This document shows, in pieces, positions 17,064 through 24,326 of a DNA stretch of 24,343 nucleotides. The position numbers and the translations under genes are program-made. Source of the DNA: Phycisphaerae bacterium. Lineage in GTDB: Bacteria > Planctomycetota > Phycisphaerae > UBA1845 > PWPN01. Each line of letters starts with the position of its first letter. The stretch's first letter is position 1. The stretch lies in contig DAOOIV010000083.1 of the NCBI GenBank assembly GCA_035384605.1, positions 1 through 24,343 on the forward strand, written 5' to 3'. A model generated the notes under the pieces. It saw nothing but the letters and a program-made list of their open reading frames with translations. It made no database searches and was not told where the DNA came from.

Positions 17064-17324
17064 CTACTGCTGCTGCTGTTGCTGACCCTGGTGTGCGACG
17101 ATGTAGTCGATCGCCTGGCCCACGGTCTTGATCTTCTCGGCCTCCTCATCCGGAATCTGCGTCTCGAAGCTGTCCTCCAGCTCCATGACCAACTCAACGA
17201 TGTCCAGCGAGTCGGCGTTCAGATCGTTGATGAAAGAGACCTCTCGGGTAATCTCGGCCTTGTTGATTCCCATCTGTTCACTTACGATCGATATGACCTT
17301 GTCTTCGATTTCCTGAACCGTCAC
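17064..17324 (-). CDS. acpP: Acyl carrier protein
   Basis: The product is 86 residues with a GTG start at 17324 and GGAGG 8 nt upstream. The phosphopantetheine site is DSLDIVE, with Ser39 as the attachment residue. The acidic helix II and the rest of the fold are typical. The protein ends HQGQQQQQQ: a run of six Gln codons (mostly CAG) just before TAG, an uncommon extension of a few residues beyond the normal end. It carries growing acyl chains for FabD, FabH, FabG, FabF and PlsX, most of which are encoded next to it. Confidence 0.98.
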   Translation of the reverse strand: MTVQEIEDKVISIVSEQMGINKAEITREVSFINDLNADSLDIVELVMELEDSFETQIPDEEAEKIKTVGQAIDYIVAHQGQQQQQQ

Positions 17325-17436
17325 TCCGGGATCCTCCGTAGCTTATCAGATCCACTGTCGCAACTACGGCCTCTTGCAGGCCACTCCGTAACCTTACGCG
17401 GCCCTCTGCGGTTTTTCGCCAGGGGCCATTAGTAGA

Positions 17437-18183
17437 CTACATATTCAGCCCGCCGTCCACCACCAAGACCTGTCCGGTAATATACTTGGCCTGGGGGGAC
17501 GCCAGGAAGATGACCCCTGCGGCCACGTCGGCCGGCTCGCCCATCTTCTGGCAGGGGATCAACTGCTTGACCATGTCCTTGACCTTGTCGGGCAGTACCT
17601 TGGTCATCTCGGTATCAATGAAGCCGGGGGCCACCGCGTTGGCGGTGATATTGCGCCGGGCCAGCTCTTTGGCGACCGTCTTGGTGAAACCGATGACTCC
17701 GGCCTTGCTGGCCGCGTAGTTGGCTTGGCCGGCGTTTCCCATCATGCCTGAAACGCTGGCGATGTTGACGATCCGGCCGTAACGGGCCTGCATCATATGA
17801 CGACAAACCGCACGGGTCATCAGGAACACGGAACGCAGATTGACGTTGATGACGGTGTCGAACTGCTCGTCTTCCATGTTCAGCAGGAGACCGTCCCGGG
17901 TGATGCCGGCGTTGTTGACCAGGATGCTGATCTTGCCGAACTGCTGGATCACTTCCTCGACGAAGCTCTCCACCGCCGCCCGGTCGGTCACGTTGAGCGA
18001 CTTGGGCACGATCTTGCCGGGCAATCCGTTGGTTTTGGCCTCGTCGGCAACCGCTTTCGTGCCCTCGAAATTCAGATCGGCAGCCAAGACCGTGGCCCCC
18101 TGCTGAGCGAGCCCGAGGCAAATGGCCCGCCCGATGCCTCGTGCTCCGCCGGTCACAACCGCCACTTGTTCGGTCCACGACAT
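17437..18183 (-). CDS. fabG: 3-oxoacyl-ACP reductase
   Basis: The product is 248 residues from the ATG at 18183, with GGAGG 8 nt upstream; an upstream start at 18219 adds a tail unlike the family. It is a classical short-chain dehydrogenase: NADPH site TGGARGIG (11-18), NNAG (90-93), catalytic Ser143, Tyr156 and Lys160 (NIASVSG, YAASK), and the FIDTEM and GQVLVVDGG motifs of FabG. It reduces 3-oxoacyl-ACP. The 112-bp gap before acpP can form a hairpin near 17398-17428 (GGCCC/GGGCC arms), perhaps an mRNA stability element. Confidence 0.98.
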   Translation of the reverse strand: MSWTEQVAVVTGGARGIGRAICLGLAQQGATVLAADLNFEGTKAVADEAKTNGLPGKIVPKSLNVTDRAAVESFVEEVIQQFGKISILVNNAGITRDGLLLNMEDEQFDTVINVNLRSVFLMTRAVCRHMMQARYGRIVNIASVSGMMGNAGQANYAASKAGVIGFTKTVAKELARRNITANAVAPGFIDTEMTKVLPDKVKDMVKQLIPCQKMGEPADVAAGVIFLASPQAKYITGQVLVVDGGLNM

Positions 18184-18242
18184 TCCGATGTCCTCCCGCT
18201 GCGTTGTCCGCACTGTCACCCCGAATCGATCGCGGCCGCGTG

Positions 18243-18277
18243 GGGGCTCTGCACCGCCCCCCGCCGGTTCGAAGCCG
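18243..18277 (-). other. Two adjacent hairpins between fabD and fabG
   Basis: Directly after the fabD stop the minus-strand transcript can form GCCGG-CCGGC around a TTCGAA-containing loop, then a second stem of five G and five C residues. There is no U-tract, so this is more likely a processing or stability structure than a terminator. The first hairpin resembles a tRNA T-arm, but no tRNA is present. Confidence 0.4.
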
Positions 18278-18280
18278 GCC

Positions 18281-19210
18281 TTAAGCGGCTTTCAGAGCCA
18301 GATCTGCCGCAGTGCTGACGTTGATGATCGGGGTTCGCCTCGATATTTTTTTCATCAGTCCCGTCAGCACGCGGCCCGGCCCAATCTCGATAAACTGCTG
18401 CACGCCCTCCGCCAAAAGCTTTTGCATGGACTCCTGCCAGCGCACCGGCTGGGTCAACTGCTCCGTCAACCGCCGACGAATGGTATCCGGGTCCCCATGG
18501 GGTTGGCAATTCACATTGGCGATGACCGGCACCCGCGGGGTCTCGAACGGGGTGACCGCGAGCATCTCGGCCAGGCCGTCGGCAGCCGGCTTCATCAGCG
18601 GCGAGTGAAAAGCCCCGGCGACCTTGAGCGGTACCGCCCGCCCGCCGGCCTGCTCGATCAGCAAAGCCGCCTTTTCGCAAGCTGCCTTGGCTCCCGAGAG
18701 CACGATCTGGCCCGGCGAGTTGAAGTTCGCAGGTTGAATCACACCCGCGTCGGAGGCTTGGCGACAGATCGCCTCCACTTGGTCGGGATCGAGACCCATG
18801 GCGGAGACCATGCCGCTGGGAACCGCAGTTGCCGCTTCCTGCATGAGCTCGCCCCTGCGTTTGACCAGCCGGAGGGCGTCCTCGAACGCCACGGCCCCGG
18901 CAGCGAACAGAGCGGTGTACTCCCCGAGACTCAGGCCGGCCATGGCTGCGACGGGCTCGGTCAAGACCGCCCGCTCCTGCAACGCCTGCCAGATGGCGGC
19001 GCTGGTCGTGAAGATTGCCGGCTGTTGAAGGTCGGTTTGCTCCAGCCGCTCGGCGGGCCCCTCGAAGCACAAGGCGCGAAGATCGTAGCCGAGCACCTGG
19101 TTGGCCCGCTCGAAGACGGCGGCCGCGGCGGGAGACGCCTGGGCGATGTCCCTGCCCATGCCCACCGATTGAGCACCCTGCCCCGTGAATAAAACGGCCG
19201 TCTTGGCCAT
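18281..19210 (-). CDS. fabD: Malonyl-CoA:ACP transacylase
   Basis: The product is 309 residues, the normal length. The nucleophile is Ser94 in GLSLGEY; the partner His lies in AGAFHSPLM (about 203). FTGQGAQ at residues 8-14 is the conserved oxyanion loop. It moves malonate from CoA to AcpP. The start at 19210 has GAG(G) about 10 nt upstream and lies 12 bp after fabH, consistent with one operon. Confidence 0.98.
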   Translation of the reverse strand: MAKTAVLFTGQGAQSVGMGRDIAQASPAAAAVFERANQVLGYDLRALCFEGPAERLEQTDLQQPAIFTTSAAIWQALQERAVLTEPVAAMAGLSLGEYTALFAAGAVAFEDALRLVKRRGELMQEAATAVPSGMVSAMGLDPDQVEAICRQASDAGVIQPANFNSPGQIVLSGAKAACEKAALLIEQAGGRAVPLKVAGAFHSPLMKPAADGLAEMLAVTPFETPRVPVIANVNCQPHGDPDTIRRRLTEQLTQPVRWQESMQKLLAEGVQQFIEIGPGRVLTGLMKKISRRTPIINVSTAADLALKAA

Positions 19211-19222
19211 GCCCAGGAAACC

Positions 19223-20215
19223 TCACAACCTGATCAGAGCCGAGCCCCACGTCAGGCCCGCGCCGAACCCAGCCATCAGCACCCAGTCTCCAGTCTTGAC
19301 CTTCCCTGCCCGCCATGCCTCCTCAAGAGCCATCGGGATCGAGGCGGCGGAGGTGTTGCCGTAGCGATTGATGTTCACCGCGATCTTGTCCATTGGAAGT
19401 CCCATCTTCTGTGCCGCCGACTCGATGATCCTCAAGTTTGACTGATGCGGGACGACGTAGGCCAAGTCTTCGACCCGCAGGCCTGCGCGTCGCGTGGTCT
19501 CAATCAGGATCTCCTGCATCTTGGTGACGGCGAACTTGTAGACCTCGCGGCCCCGCATCTTCATGTAGTGCCGGCGATCCTCGACCGTCTTGGCGGTGGC
19601 GGGCATTGCCGAGCCGCCGGCCGGGACCATGATGAGCCTTGCTCCGCTGCCGTCGGCTCCGAGCATGTGCTCATACAATCCGCTGAGCTCATTGTCGGGC
19701 GGGCCGATGATTGCGGCGCCTGCTCCATCGGCCAGAATCACGCAGGTTGAGCGATCCTGGAAATCGGTTATCGCCGACATTTTCTCGGAGCCGACCACCA
19801 AAACATGGCGATACCCCCCGATTTGCATCAAACCTGCCCCGGCCACGAACGCATACACGAAACCGGCGCAGGCGGCGGCGATATCAAACGCTGGAACGTG
19901 CCGACACCCCAAAGCGTGCTGGAGGAAGCAGGCGGTCGCCGGCAACGGATACGCGGGCGTGGAGGTCGCAAAGACGATCAGGTCGATGTCCGCGGGGGTC
20001 AGGCCGGCGTCGTCGACTGCGCGCTTCGCGGCGGTGGTCGCCAGCGTCAGCGAATCCTCGTGGTCGTCGGCGAATCGCCGTTCGCGGATGCCCGTCCGCG
20101 TGCGAATCCACTCGTCGGACGTGTCGAGAATCCTGGCAAAGTCGTCATTTGTCATCACGCGATCCGGGAGGGCGCTGCCCATGCCCCGAATCGCCAGCGG
20201 AATTCGTTCGCCCAT
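19223..20215 (-). CDS. fabH: Beta-ketoacyl-ACP synthase III
   Basis: The product is 330 residues from the ATG at 20215, 7 bp after plsX ends. The catalytic residues are all present: Cys116 in AAACAGF, His in VVPHQSN and Asn in NRYGNTSAAS. DTSDEWIRTRTGI is the standard N-terminal block. It starts fatty-acid chains by condensing acyl-CoA with malonyl-ACP. The binding site for ribosomes is poor (the sequence before the start is the end of plsX), so translation is likely coupled to plsX. Confidence 0.98.
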   Translation of the reverse strand: MGERIPLAIRGMGSALPDRVMTNDDFARILDTSDEWIRTRTGIRERRFADDHEDSLTLATTAAKRAVDDAGLTPADIDLIVFATSTPAYPLPATACFLQHALGCRHVPAFDIAAACAGFVYAFVAGAGLMQIGGYRHVLVVGSEKMSAITDFQDRSTCVILADGAGAAIIGPPDNELSGLYEHMLGADGSGARLIMVPAGGSAMPATAKTVEDRRHYMKMRGREVYKFAVTKMQEILIETTRRAGLRVEDLAYVVPHQSNLRIIESAAQKMGLPMDKIAVNINRYGNTSAASIPMALEEAWRAGKVKTGDWVLMAGFGAGLTWGSALIRL

Positions 20216-20222
20216 CAGTACT

Positions 20223-21239
20223 TCACTTATCGCTAAGCCGCTGTGCGGCAGGTTCTTCGACCAGTTCAGCGGCAATAATCGAGTTCAGGTCGTTCTCATA
20301 ATACTCCGCCGCCACTCGGACCGCGTTTCGAATGGCAACGTGATCGCTGGAGCCGTGGCAGATAATGCAGGCTCCGTCGACGCCGAGCAAGGGTGCGCCA
20401 CCGTACTCGGCGTAGTCATGGTTGGCCCAGACGCGCTTGACCACGGGTTCGAAATGCCTGGCCAATTCGGGACTGGCCAGGGCGATTTCCTTCGAGATGG
20501 TCTTGAACAGGCCTTCGGCCAACCCCTCGATGAGCTTGAGGGCGATGTTGCCCACAAACCCGTCGCAGATGACGACGTCGCAGCCGCCGCGGAACAAATC
20601 CCGGCCCTCGACGTTACCCACGAAGTTCACCTGCGGGCACGAATCGAGCAATTCGTGAGTCTGTTTGACGAGAGACGTTCCCTTGACGTCCTCTTGGCCG
20701 ACGGACAGCAATGCCACTCGCGGGCGGGTGATTTTGAGCACGTGTTTGGCGTATGCCCCGGCCATGATGGCGTACTGCACGAGGTGGTGCGCTTTGGGAG
20801 TCAGGTTTGCTCCGGCGTCGCACATGACGATCGGGCCGGCAAAAGAGGGCAGAACGACGGCGATACCGGCCCGGGCGACCTTCGGCAGCAGCTTCATGCG
20901 AAGCTGGCTGGCAGCGGCGAAGGCACCGGTGTTGCCCGCGCTGATGATTGCATCCAGCTCCCGCTTTGCGGCCATCTGTGCCATACGACAGATTGAGGAA
21001 TCGGGCTTGTGGCGAACCGCCTCGACCGGCGACTCATCCATGCCGATGACCTGGGGGGTGTGCATGACCGAGATATTTGGCCACGCACCGCCGGCGAGTT
21101 CCAACTCCTTGCAGATGACGTTCTCGTCGCCGATGAGGACGATCTGGTGCCCGTTCAGCTTCGCGGACGCCTCGACCGCTCCTCGGACGATTTCCCGAGG
21201 CGCGTAATCCCCCCCCATGGCATCGATGCCGATCCGCAT
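20223..21239 (-). CDS. plsX: Phosphate acyltransferase
   Basis: The product is 338 residues from the ATG at 21239 (GAGGAG upstream within the end of rpmF). The first residues MRIGIDAMGGDYAP and later SAGNTGAF, GANLTPKAHHLVQYA and GFVGNIALK are diagnostic of PlsX, which makes acyl phosphate from acyl-ACP for PlsY in phospholipid synthesis. It lies 5 bp after rpmF and 7 bp before fabH, so it is in the operon. Confidence 0.98.
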   Translation of the reverse strand: MRIGIDAMGGDYAPREIVRGAVEASAKLNGHQIVLIGDENVICKELELAGGAWPNISVMHTPQVIGMDESPVEAVRHKPDSSICRMAQMAAKRELDAIISAGNTGAFAAASQLRMKLLPKVARAGIAVVLPSFAGPIVMCDAGANLTPKAHHLVQYAIMAGAYAKHVLKITRPRVALLSVGQEDVKGTSLVKQTHELLDSCPQVNFVGNVEGRDLFRGGCDVVICDGFVGNIALKLIEGLAEGLFKTISKEIALASPELARHFEPVVKRVWANHDYAEYGGAPLLGVDGACIICHGSSDHVAIRNAVRVAAEYYENDLNSIIAAELVEEPAAQRLSDK

Positions 21240-21244
21240 GAGGT

Positions 21245-21430
21245 CTAGGACTCCTCTTCCTCGATGGCCAGCGCCACGTCTCCGCTCACGTAGCCGCAAT
21301 TCTCACACGACGCGTGAGGCAGCTTGGCCACGTTGCATTTCGGGCATGGCACCAAGTTGGGCCGTCTCAACGCGTGGTGGGCACGTCGCTTGCGCTTGCG
21401 GGCCTTGGATACTTTTCTTGCAGGTAGCAT
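21245..21430 (-). CDS. rpmF: Ribosomal protein bL32, zinc-binding form
   Basis: The product is 61 residues. It has the basic N-terminus with SKARKRKRRAHHAL and four cysteines, C29, C32, C42 and C45 (CPKC, CENC), which mark the zinc-containing form of bL32. GGAAAAAG lies just before the ATG at 21430. As in many bacteria it heads the plsX-fab cluster. The DUF177/YceD gene that often precedes it is not present here. Confidence 0.97.
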   Translation of the reverse strand: MLPARKVSKARKRKRRAHHALRRPNLVPCPKCNVAKLPHASCENCGYVSGDVALAIEEEES

Positions 21431-21848
21431 GTCTTTTTCCGGTAAGCTCTTACAGTTTCAGTGCTTTCCCGCGATCACCCGGCGGGCATCAATCGCCGTC
21501 GTGAGGTCACTTGGTGATTACCAAAGAGAGGCTTGCACCCCCGGCCAACCATCTGTCAGGCCGCTGTTGCAAGCCTCCCGCGAACCATAGACAGTACTAG
21601 GCTTGGCGAAGGCTGTCAAGGCGGCCGCCCGCCTGTCGGGGCCTTGTCGCCGGGGCAGCCTGGGCGGCTCTCTGAAAACGTCGGGCGCAAACCGGGAACC
21701 AAGCCGCAGAACCGCCAACACCGGAGGAGGTCGGCGTGTTGGCTGTCACGGACGCTTGGCGAAGGTCGGGTGGGTCCAGCCTGTGCGGGCGGACAAGAGG
21801 GGATGGGCTTCAGGGGTCGTCCGATAACAGCGAGGTTGCAAGGCAGAA
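21431..21848. other. Intergenic region upstream of rpmF with inverted repeat
   Basis: This 418-bp gap lies between the pseudo-receiver gene and rpmF, both on the minus strand, and should contain the rpmF operon promoter; I cannot identify one with confidence. A perfect 10-bp inverted repeat, GAGGCTTGCA at 21528-21537 and TGCAAGCCTC at 21568-21577, encloses 30 bp. It has no U-tract and no flanking direct repeat. Frames on both strands here look like chance openings in GC-rich DNA. Confidence 0.5.
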
Positions 21849-22502
21849 CTAGGCGGATTCTCGCGCCGTTTGAAAAGAGTAGTAGGCCTCGCACTTGTTC
21901 GGGTCACCGCAACAAACGTCTCGGATAAACTCGTAGTAGACATTGGGCGGAAGCCCATACTCGGGTCGGAGGGGGCATTTCAGGCAAATCCGGGGGCGGG
22001 ATGTGCTACCGATCTGGGACAGGATGAAGACTTTATTGGTGCCGGCAAAGCACTTCATGGCTTTGTTGAGGCGGTTTTCCAGTTCGGAAAGGTTTGCCCG
22101 CAGTTCCTCCAAAGTCGGAGGGGGTGGGGCGGCTTGGCGGGTTTTGTGGAATCGAACTGCGGTATTGATTGCCTCCTGGACCTGCTGTTTGGTGATGGGA
22201 TGTTCCACAAATGCGCGGACGCCCAGCTTGTGCAGCTTCGGCTGGACGGGGTCAGCCTTTGGGCCTAGAACGGCGACGACGGGTAATTGAACGCCGTTAT
22301 CTCGCATCCAAGTTGCGAGCCGGAGGGCATCATCGCTCTTGGCTTCCTGCCCGACAACCACAAGATCCGGCCGGCTCTTGGTCAAGAGCGAGGCCCCGGC
22401 CGTCACCTCCGTGGTTTTTTTGACCTCGAAATGGGGCCGGAACATTGCTTCCAGCAGGCCCAGTGTTGCCTTATCTCGGTTTATCAACAAAACTTTGGGC
22501 AC
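21849..22502 (-). CDS. Degenerate receiver domain with Cys-rich tail
   Basis: The product is 217 residues with a GTG start at 22502; GGAGG is 5 nt upstream. Residues 1-120 follow the CheY-like receiver fold (KVLLINRD, RPDLVVVG, VVAVLG, GVRAFVEHPI), but the key residues are lost: Gly51 stands in place of the phospho-acceptor Asp, the acidic pair is Asn8/Arg9, and His101 replaces the conserved Lys before Pro. A Pro run (126-129) and a short coiled coil (131-150) follow. The tail has six cysteines: C151, C173, C176 (CLKC), C197, C198 and C204. These could bind zinc or an iron-sulfur cluster. A phosphorylation-independent, perhaps redox- or metal-linked role is inferred. The start region is folded in a hairpin. 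Confidence 0.75.
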   Translation of the reverse strand: MPKVLLINRDKATLGLLEAMFRPHFEVKKTTEVTAGASLLTKSRPDLVVVGQEAKSDDALRLATWMRDNGVQLPVVAVLGPKADPVQPKLHKLGVRAFVEHPITKQQVQEAINTAVRFHKTRQAAPPPPTLEELRANLSELENRLNKAMKCFAGTNKVFILSQIGSTSRPRICLKCPLRPEYGLPPNVYYEFIRDVCCGDPNKCEAYYSFQTARESA

Positions 22503-22530
22503 AAACGCCTCCGTGGGAGGTACTGTTTGT
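22501..22530 (-). promoter_or_regulatory. Hairpin masking ribosome binding site and start codon
   Basis: On the minus-strand transcript ACAAAC pairs with GTTTGT (22525-22530 with 22501-22506) and CCTCC pairs with GGAGG (22516-22520 with 22508-22512), with a 3-nt loop. GGAGG is the Shine-Dalgarno site of the pseudo-receiver gene, and the outer stem takes in the first two bases of its GTG start. Translation should therefore depend on opening the stem, by heat, a ligand, a protein or a second RNA. Confidence 0.6.
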
Positions 22531-22810
22531 TCGGTCGGTTATCCAACCTCATGCGGCTGCTCGGACGAGCACCGGGTAGGGCGCTCCTATCGGCTCGTCG
22601 CGGAGTCGTTACTTATTGCCTGATTATACTCCAGAGGCAAGTGTCTTGCCATTTCAATAATCGCTGATAAAAGGTCCGACCAAGCAGTGTGGCTCCGAAG
22701 CGCAGCCACCGTAATTCACAACAGGCCGAGACGCAACCTAGCTGGCGGCAGCGTCAGGGGCTTTTGGATTCGCCCGGAAAAGGGCGGTAGCAACCCTGAA
22801 AACGCCGTTT
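22503..22810. promoter_or_regulatory. Leader and promoter region of the pseudo-receiver gene
   Basis: A minus-strand -10 box TATAAT lies at 22623-22628; the best -35 at 17-bp spacing is only TGGCAA. This gives a leader of about 115 nt ending in the masking hairpin. The rest (22630-22810) is the 3' side of the hydrogenase protease gene and contains a weak CGCCC/GGGCG stem near 22771-22787 without a U-tract. Confidence 0.4.
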
Positions 22811-23281
22811 CTACCTGGCCAGTTCGGCGATGATCCTTTCGATGAGCTGAGGCATGGCGGAGGCGACTTCCTCGCTCAATGTATCATCCGGGCTGACACT
22901 CTTGGGTTGAACGCCCCAGATTATCACTTCATCAGGCATTGAACCAATGATCTGTGCCGCAGCGAGCGCTTCGGTCAAAGCGATTTCATGAAGGGAGACG
23001 AGCGGGCGCCCCGCACTGGCAAGATCTTCAACGTGCAGGCGGAGAATTGCTCCCGGCTCCAGGCCCGCATCCACTGCGTCGATGACGAAGACTTTGCGCC
23101 GGTTGCTGATGATGTCCAGCAGATCCGCCCCGGCCGTGCCGCCATCAACCAGTTCGACCCCTGGCGGCAAGGCCATCCCCCGCATGGCCTCGATCAGTCG
23201 CACGCCAACCCCCTCGTCGCGCAGAAGGATGTTGCCGATGCCCAGGACCAGGATAGGGGCTCGCTTCTCGGGATTGCTCAT
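22811..23281 (-). CDS. Hydrogenase maturation protease
   Basis: The product is 156 residues, the usual size of the HyaD/HybD/HycI family. GIGNILLRDEGVG at 14-26 carries the nickel-sensing Glu23; Asp68 (VIDAVDAG) and His98 (SLHEI) are the other expected metal ligands. These enzymes cut the C-terminal tail from the large subunit of [NiFe] hydrogenase after nickel is inserted. No hydrogenase genes occur in the window, so it is separated from its substrate or lies at the end of a cluster broken on this side. The start at 23281 has a poor ribosome binding site, and RHS coding sequence begins immediately upstream on the other strand, which suggests that a rearrangement removed its original upstream region. 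Confidence 0.92.
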   Translation of the reverse strand: MSNPEKRAPILVLGIGNILLRDEGVGVRLIEAMRGMALPPGVELVDGGTAGADLLDIISNRRKVFVIDAVDAGLEPGAILRLHVEDLASAGRPLVSLHEIALTEALAAAQIIGSMPDEVIIWGVQPKSVSPDDTLSEEVASAMPQLIERIIAELAR

Positions 23282-23286
23282 GCCTT

Positions 23287-24312
23287 AAGAGTGGCAGAAA
23301 TGATCGCCGAGTCAATGGTGAGCCCTTTGCCCGCACGGGCCCCCTGCGCCAAGCGGTCATCCGCATCGATCGGGGCACCGAGAAGACCATCGGCTACACC
23401 TACGACGCCGACGGCATCCGCTTGCAGGGCCAACGCCCTCGTCGGCTCATGGGTTGCAGACAGAATCGCCGACGAGGGCGTCGGCGCTACTTGGGCATCC
23501 GCACCGGCAAGACGGTGCTGAAGCGGACGCCCACCCCCCAGGTCACCCGGACCCACTACCTGGTGGACAAGAACGCCCCGCTGGCTCAGGTGGTGGCCGA
23601 GACCGACGAGTCCGGAACGGTCAAGGTCAAGTACGTCCACGGCGACGACCTGATCAGCCAGACCCGCGACCCGAACGGCCCGTCGCCGATCACGAGCTAC
23701 TACCACTACGACGGCCAGATGTCCACGCGGCACCTGACCAACGACCCGGCCGACCCGCAAACCACTTCGGCGCAGGTGACCGATTCATACACCTACGAGG
23801 CCTTCGGCGCGCTGTGGGCCCACACGGGCGAAACGCCCAACGACTTCCTCTACACCGGCCAGCAACTCGACCCCAACACCGGGTTCTACTACCTGCGGGC
23901 ACGGTACTACAACCCGGCGGCGGGGAGGTTCGTGACGAGGGACACGTTTGACGGCCTGAAGTATGATCCGATCACGCTTCACAAATATGTCTATGCTGCG
24001 AGTCAACCCCTCACATATCAGGATCCGAATGGAGCGTTCCCTTCCCTCCTCGGTACTGTCGGCGTCATCAGCATTCTCCTCATCGTGATGAGTTTCCCGA
24101 ATGTTGTGAATGCTCCGAGCATTTGGGACACTACGCAGCCAGACGCCAGTGGCGAGATGGTCATCGGCCTCGGCGTATCCCTGATCCTTGGTCTTGTAGT
24201 TCTCGGGATCGGTGGGCTAATATCTAGGGCGGACCGCCTTTTTGCGGGCCGCAACCCAAGCGTTCTGCGATCCGGAAACATGCGCGCAAGCCGCACAGAT
24301 GTCCGGCCGTAA
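23287..24312 (+). pseudogene. 5'-truncated RHS core with variable membrane tip
   Basis: The frame is open from the TAG at 23254-23256 to TAA at 24310-24312. RHS features appear from about 23287: GYTYDADGIR (YD repeat), HYLVD, the YYHYDGQMST block, TYEAFG and the core end RARYYNPAAGRFVTRDTF, then YVYAASQPLTYQDPNG. The last 90 or so residues are a variable tip with two hydrophobic segments (VGVISILLIVMSF and VIGLGVSLILGLVVLGIGG). Full RHS proteins are far longer, and there is no start codon with a ribosome binding site near the beginning, so this is the 3' end of a broken gene or an orphan tip cassette. A 72-bp palindromic element has inserted in frame at 23422-23493, adding an Arg-rich stretch. 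Confidence 0.75.
23413..23502. mobile_element. 72-bp palindromic miniature element with 9-bp duplication
   Basis: GGCATCCGC occurs exactly at 23413-23421 and 23494-23502. Between them, 23422-23493 is 72 bp. Its two ends carry inverted repeats: a perfect 14-bp core ACGCCCTCGTCGGC at 23433-23446 and its complement at 23468-23481, extended outward to about 23 bp with 20 matches. The right arm also folds on itself (GCCGACG AGGG CGTCGGC). Removing the element and one duplicate restores a normal RHS phrase, YTYDADGIR followed by TGKTV. It encodes 24 residues in frame with no stop. It has no transposase of its own. Confidence 0.75.
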
Positions 24313-24326
24313 GGATTGAAAGGCGC

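Noticed and set aside
16883..17197. N-terminal extension of about 105 residues on FabF
   Set aside because: The family starts at MAKRRVVITGMG; the extension is low-complexity Arg/Ser/Ala sequence that overlaps acpP in another frame and has no ribosome binding site.
18264..18280. tRNA T-arm look-alike (GCCGG TTCGAAG CCGGC)
   Set aside because: No acceptor, D or anticodon stems can be drawn around it on either strand; it is a simple hairpin between fabD and fabG.
21431..21848. DUF177/YceD gene before rpmF
   Set aside because: The usual neighbour was expected here, but no frame shows its CxxCL-type motifs; the frames present look like chance openings.
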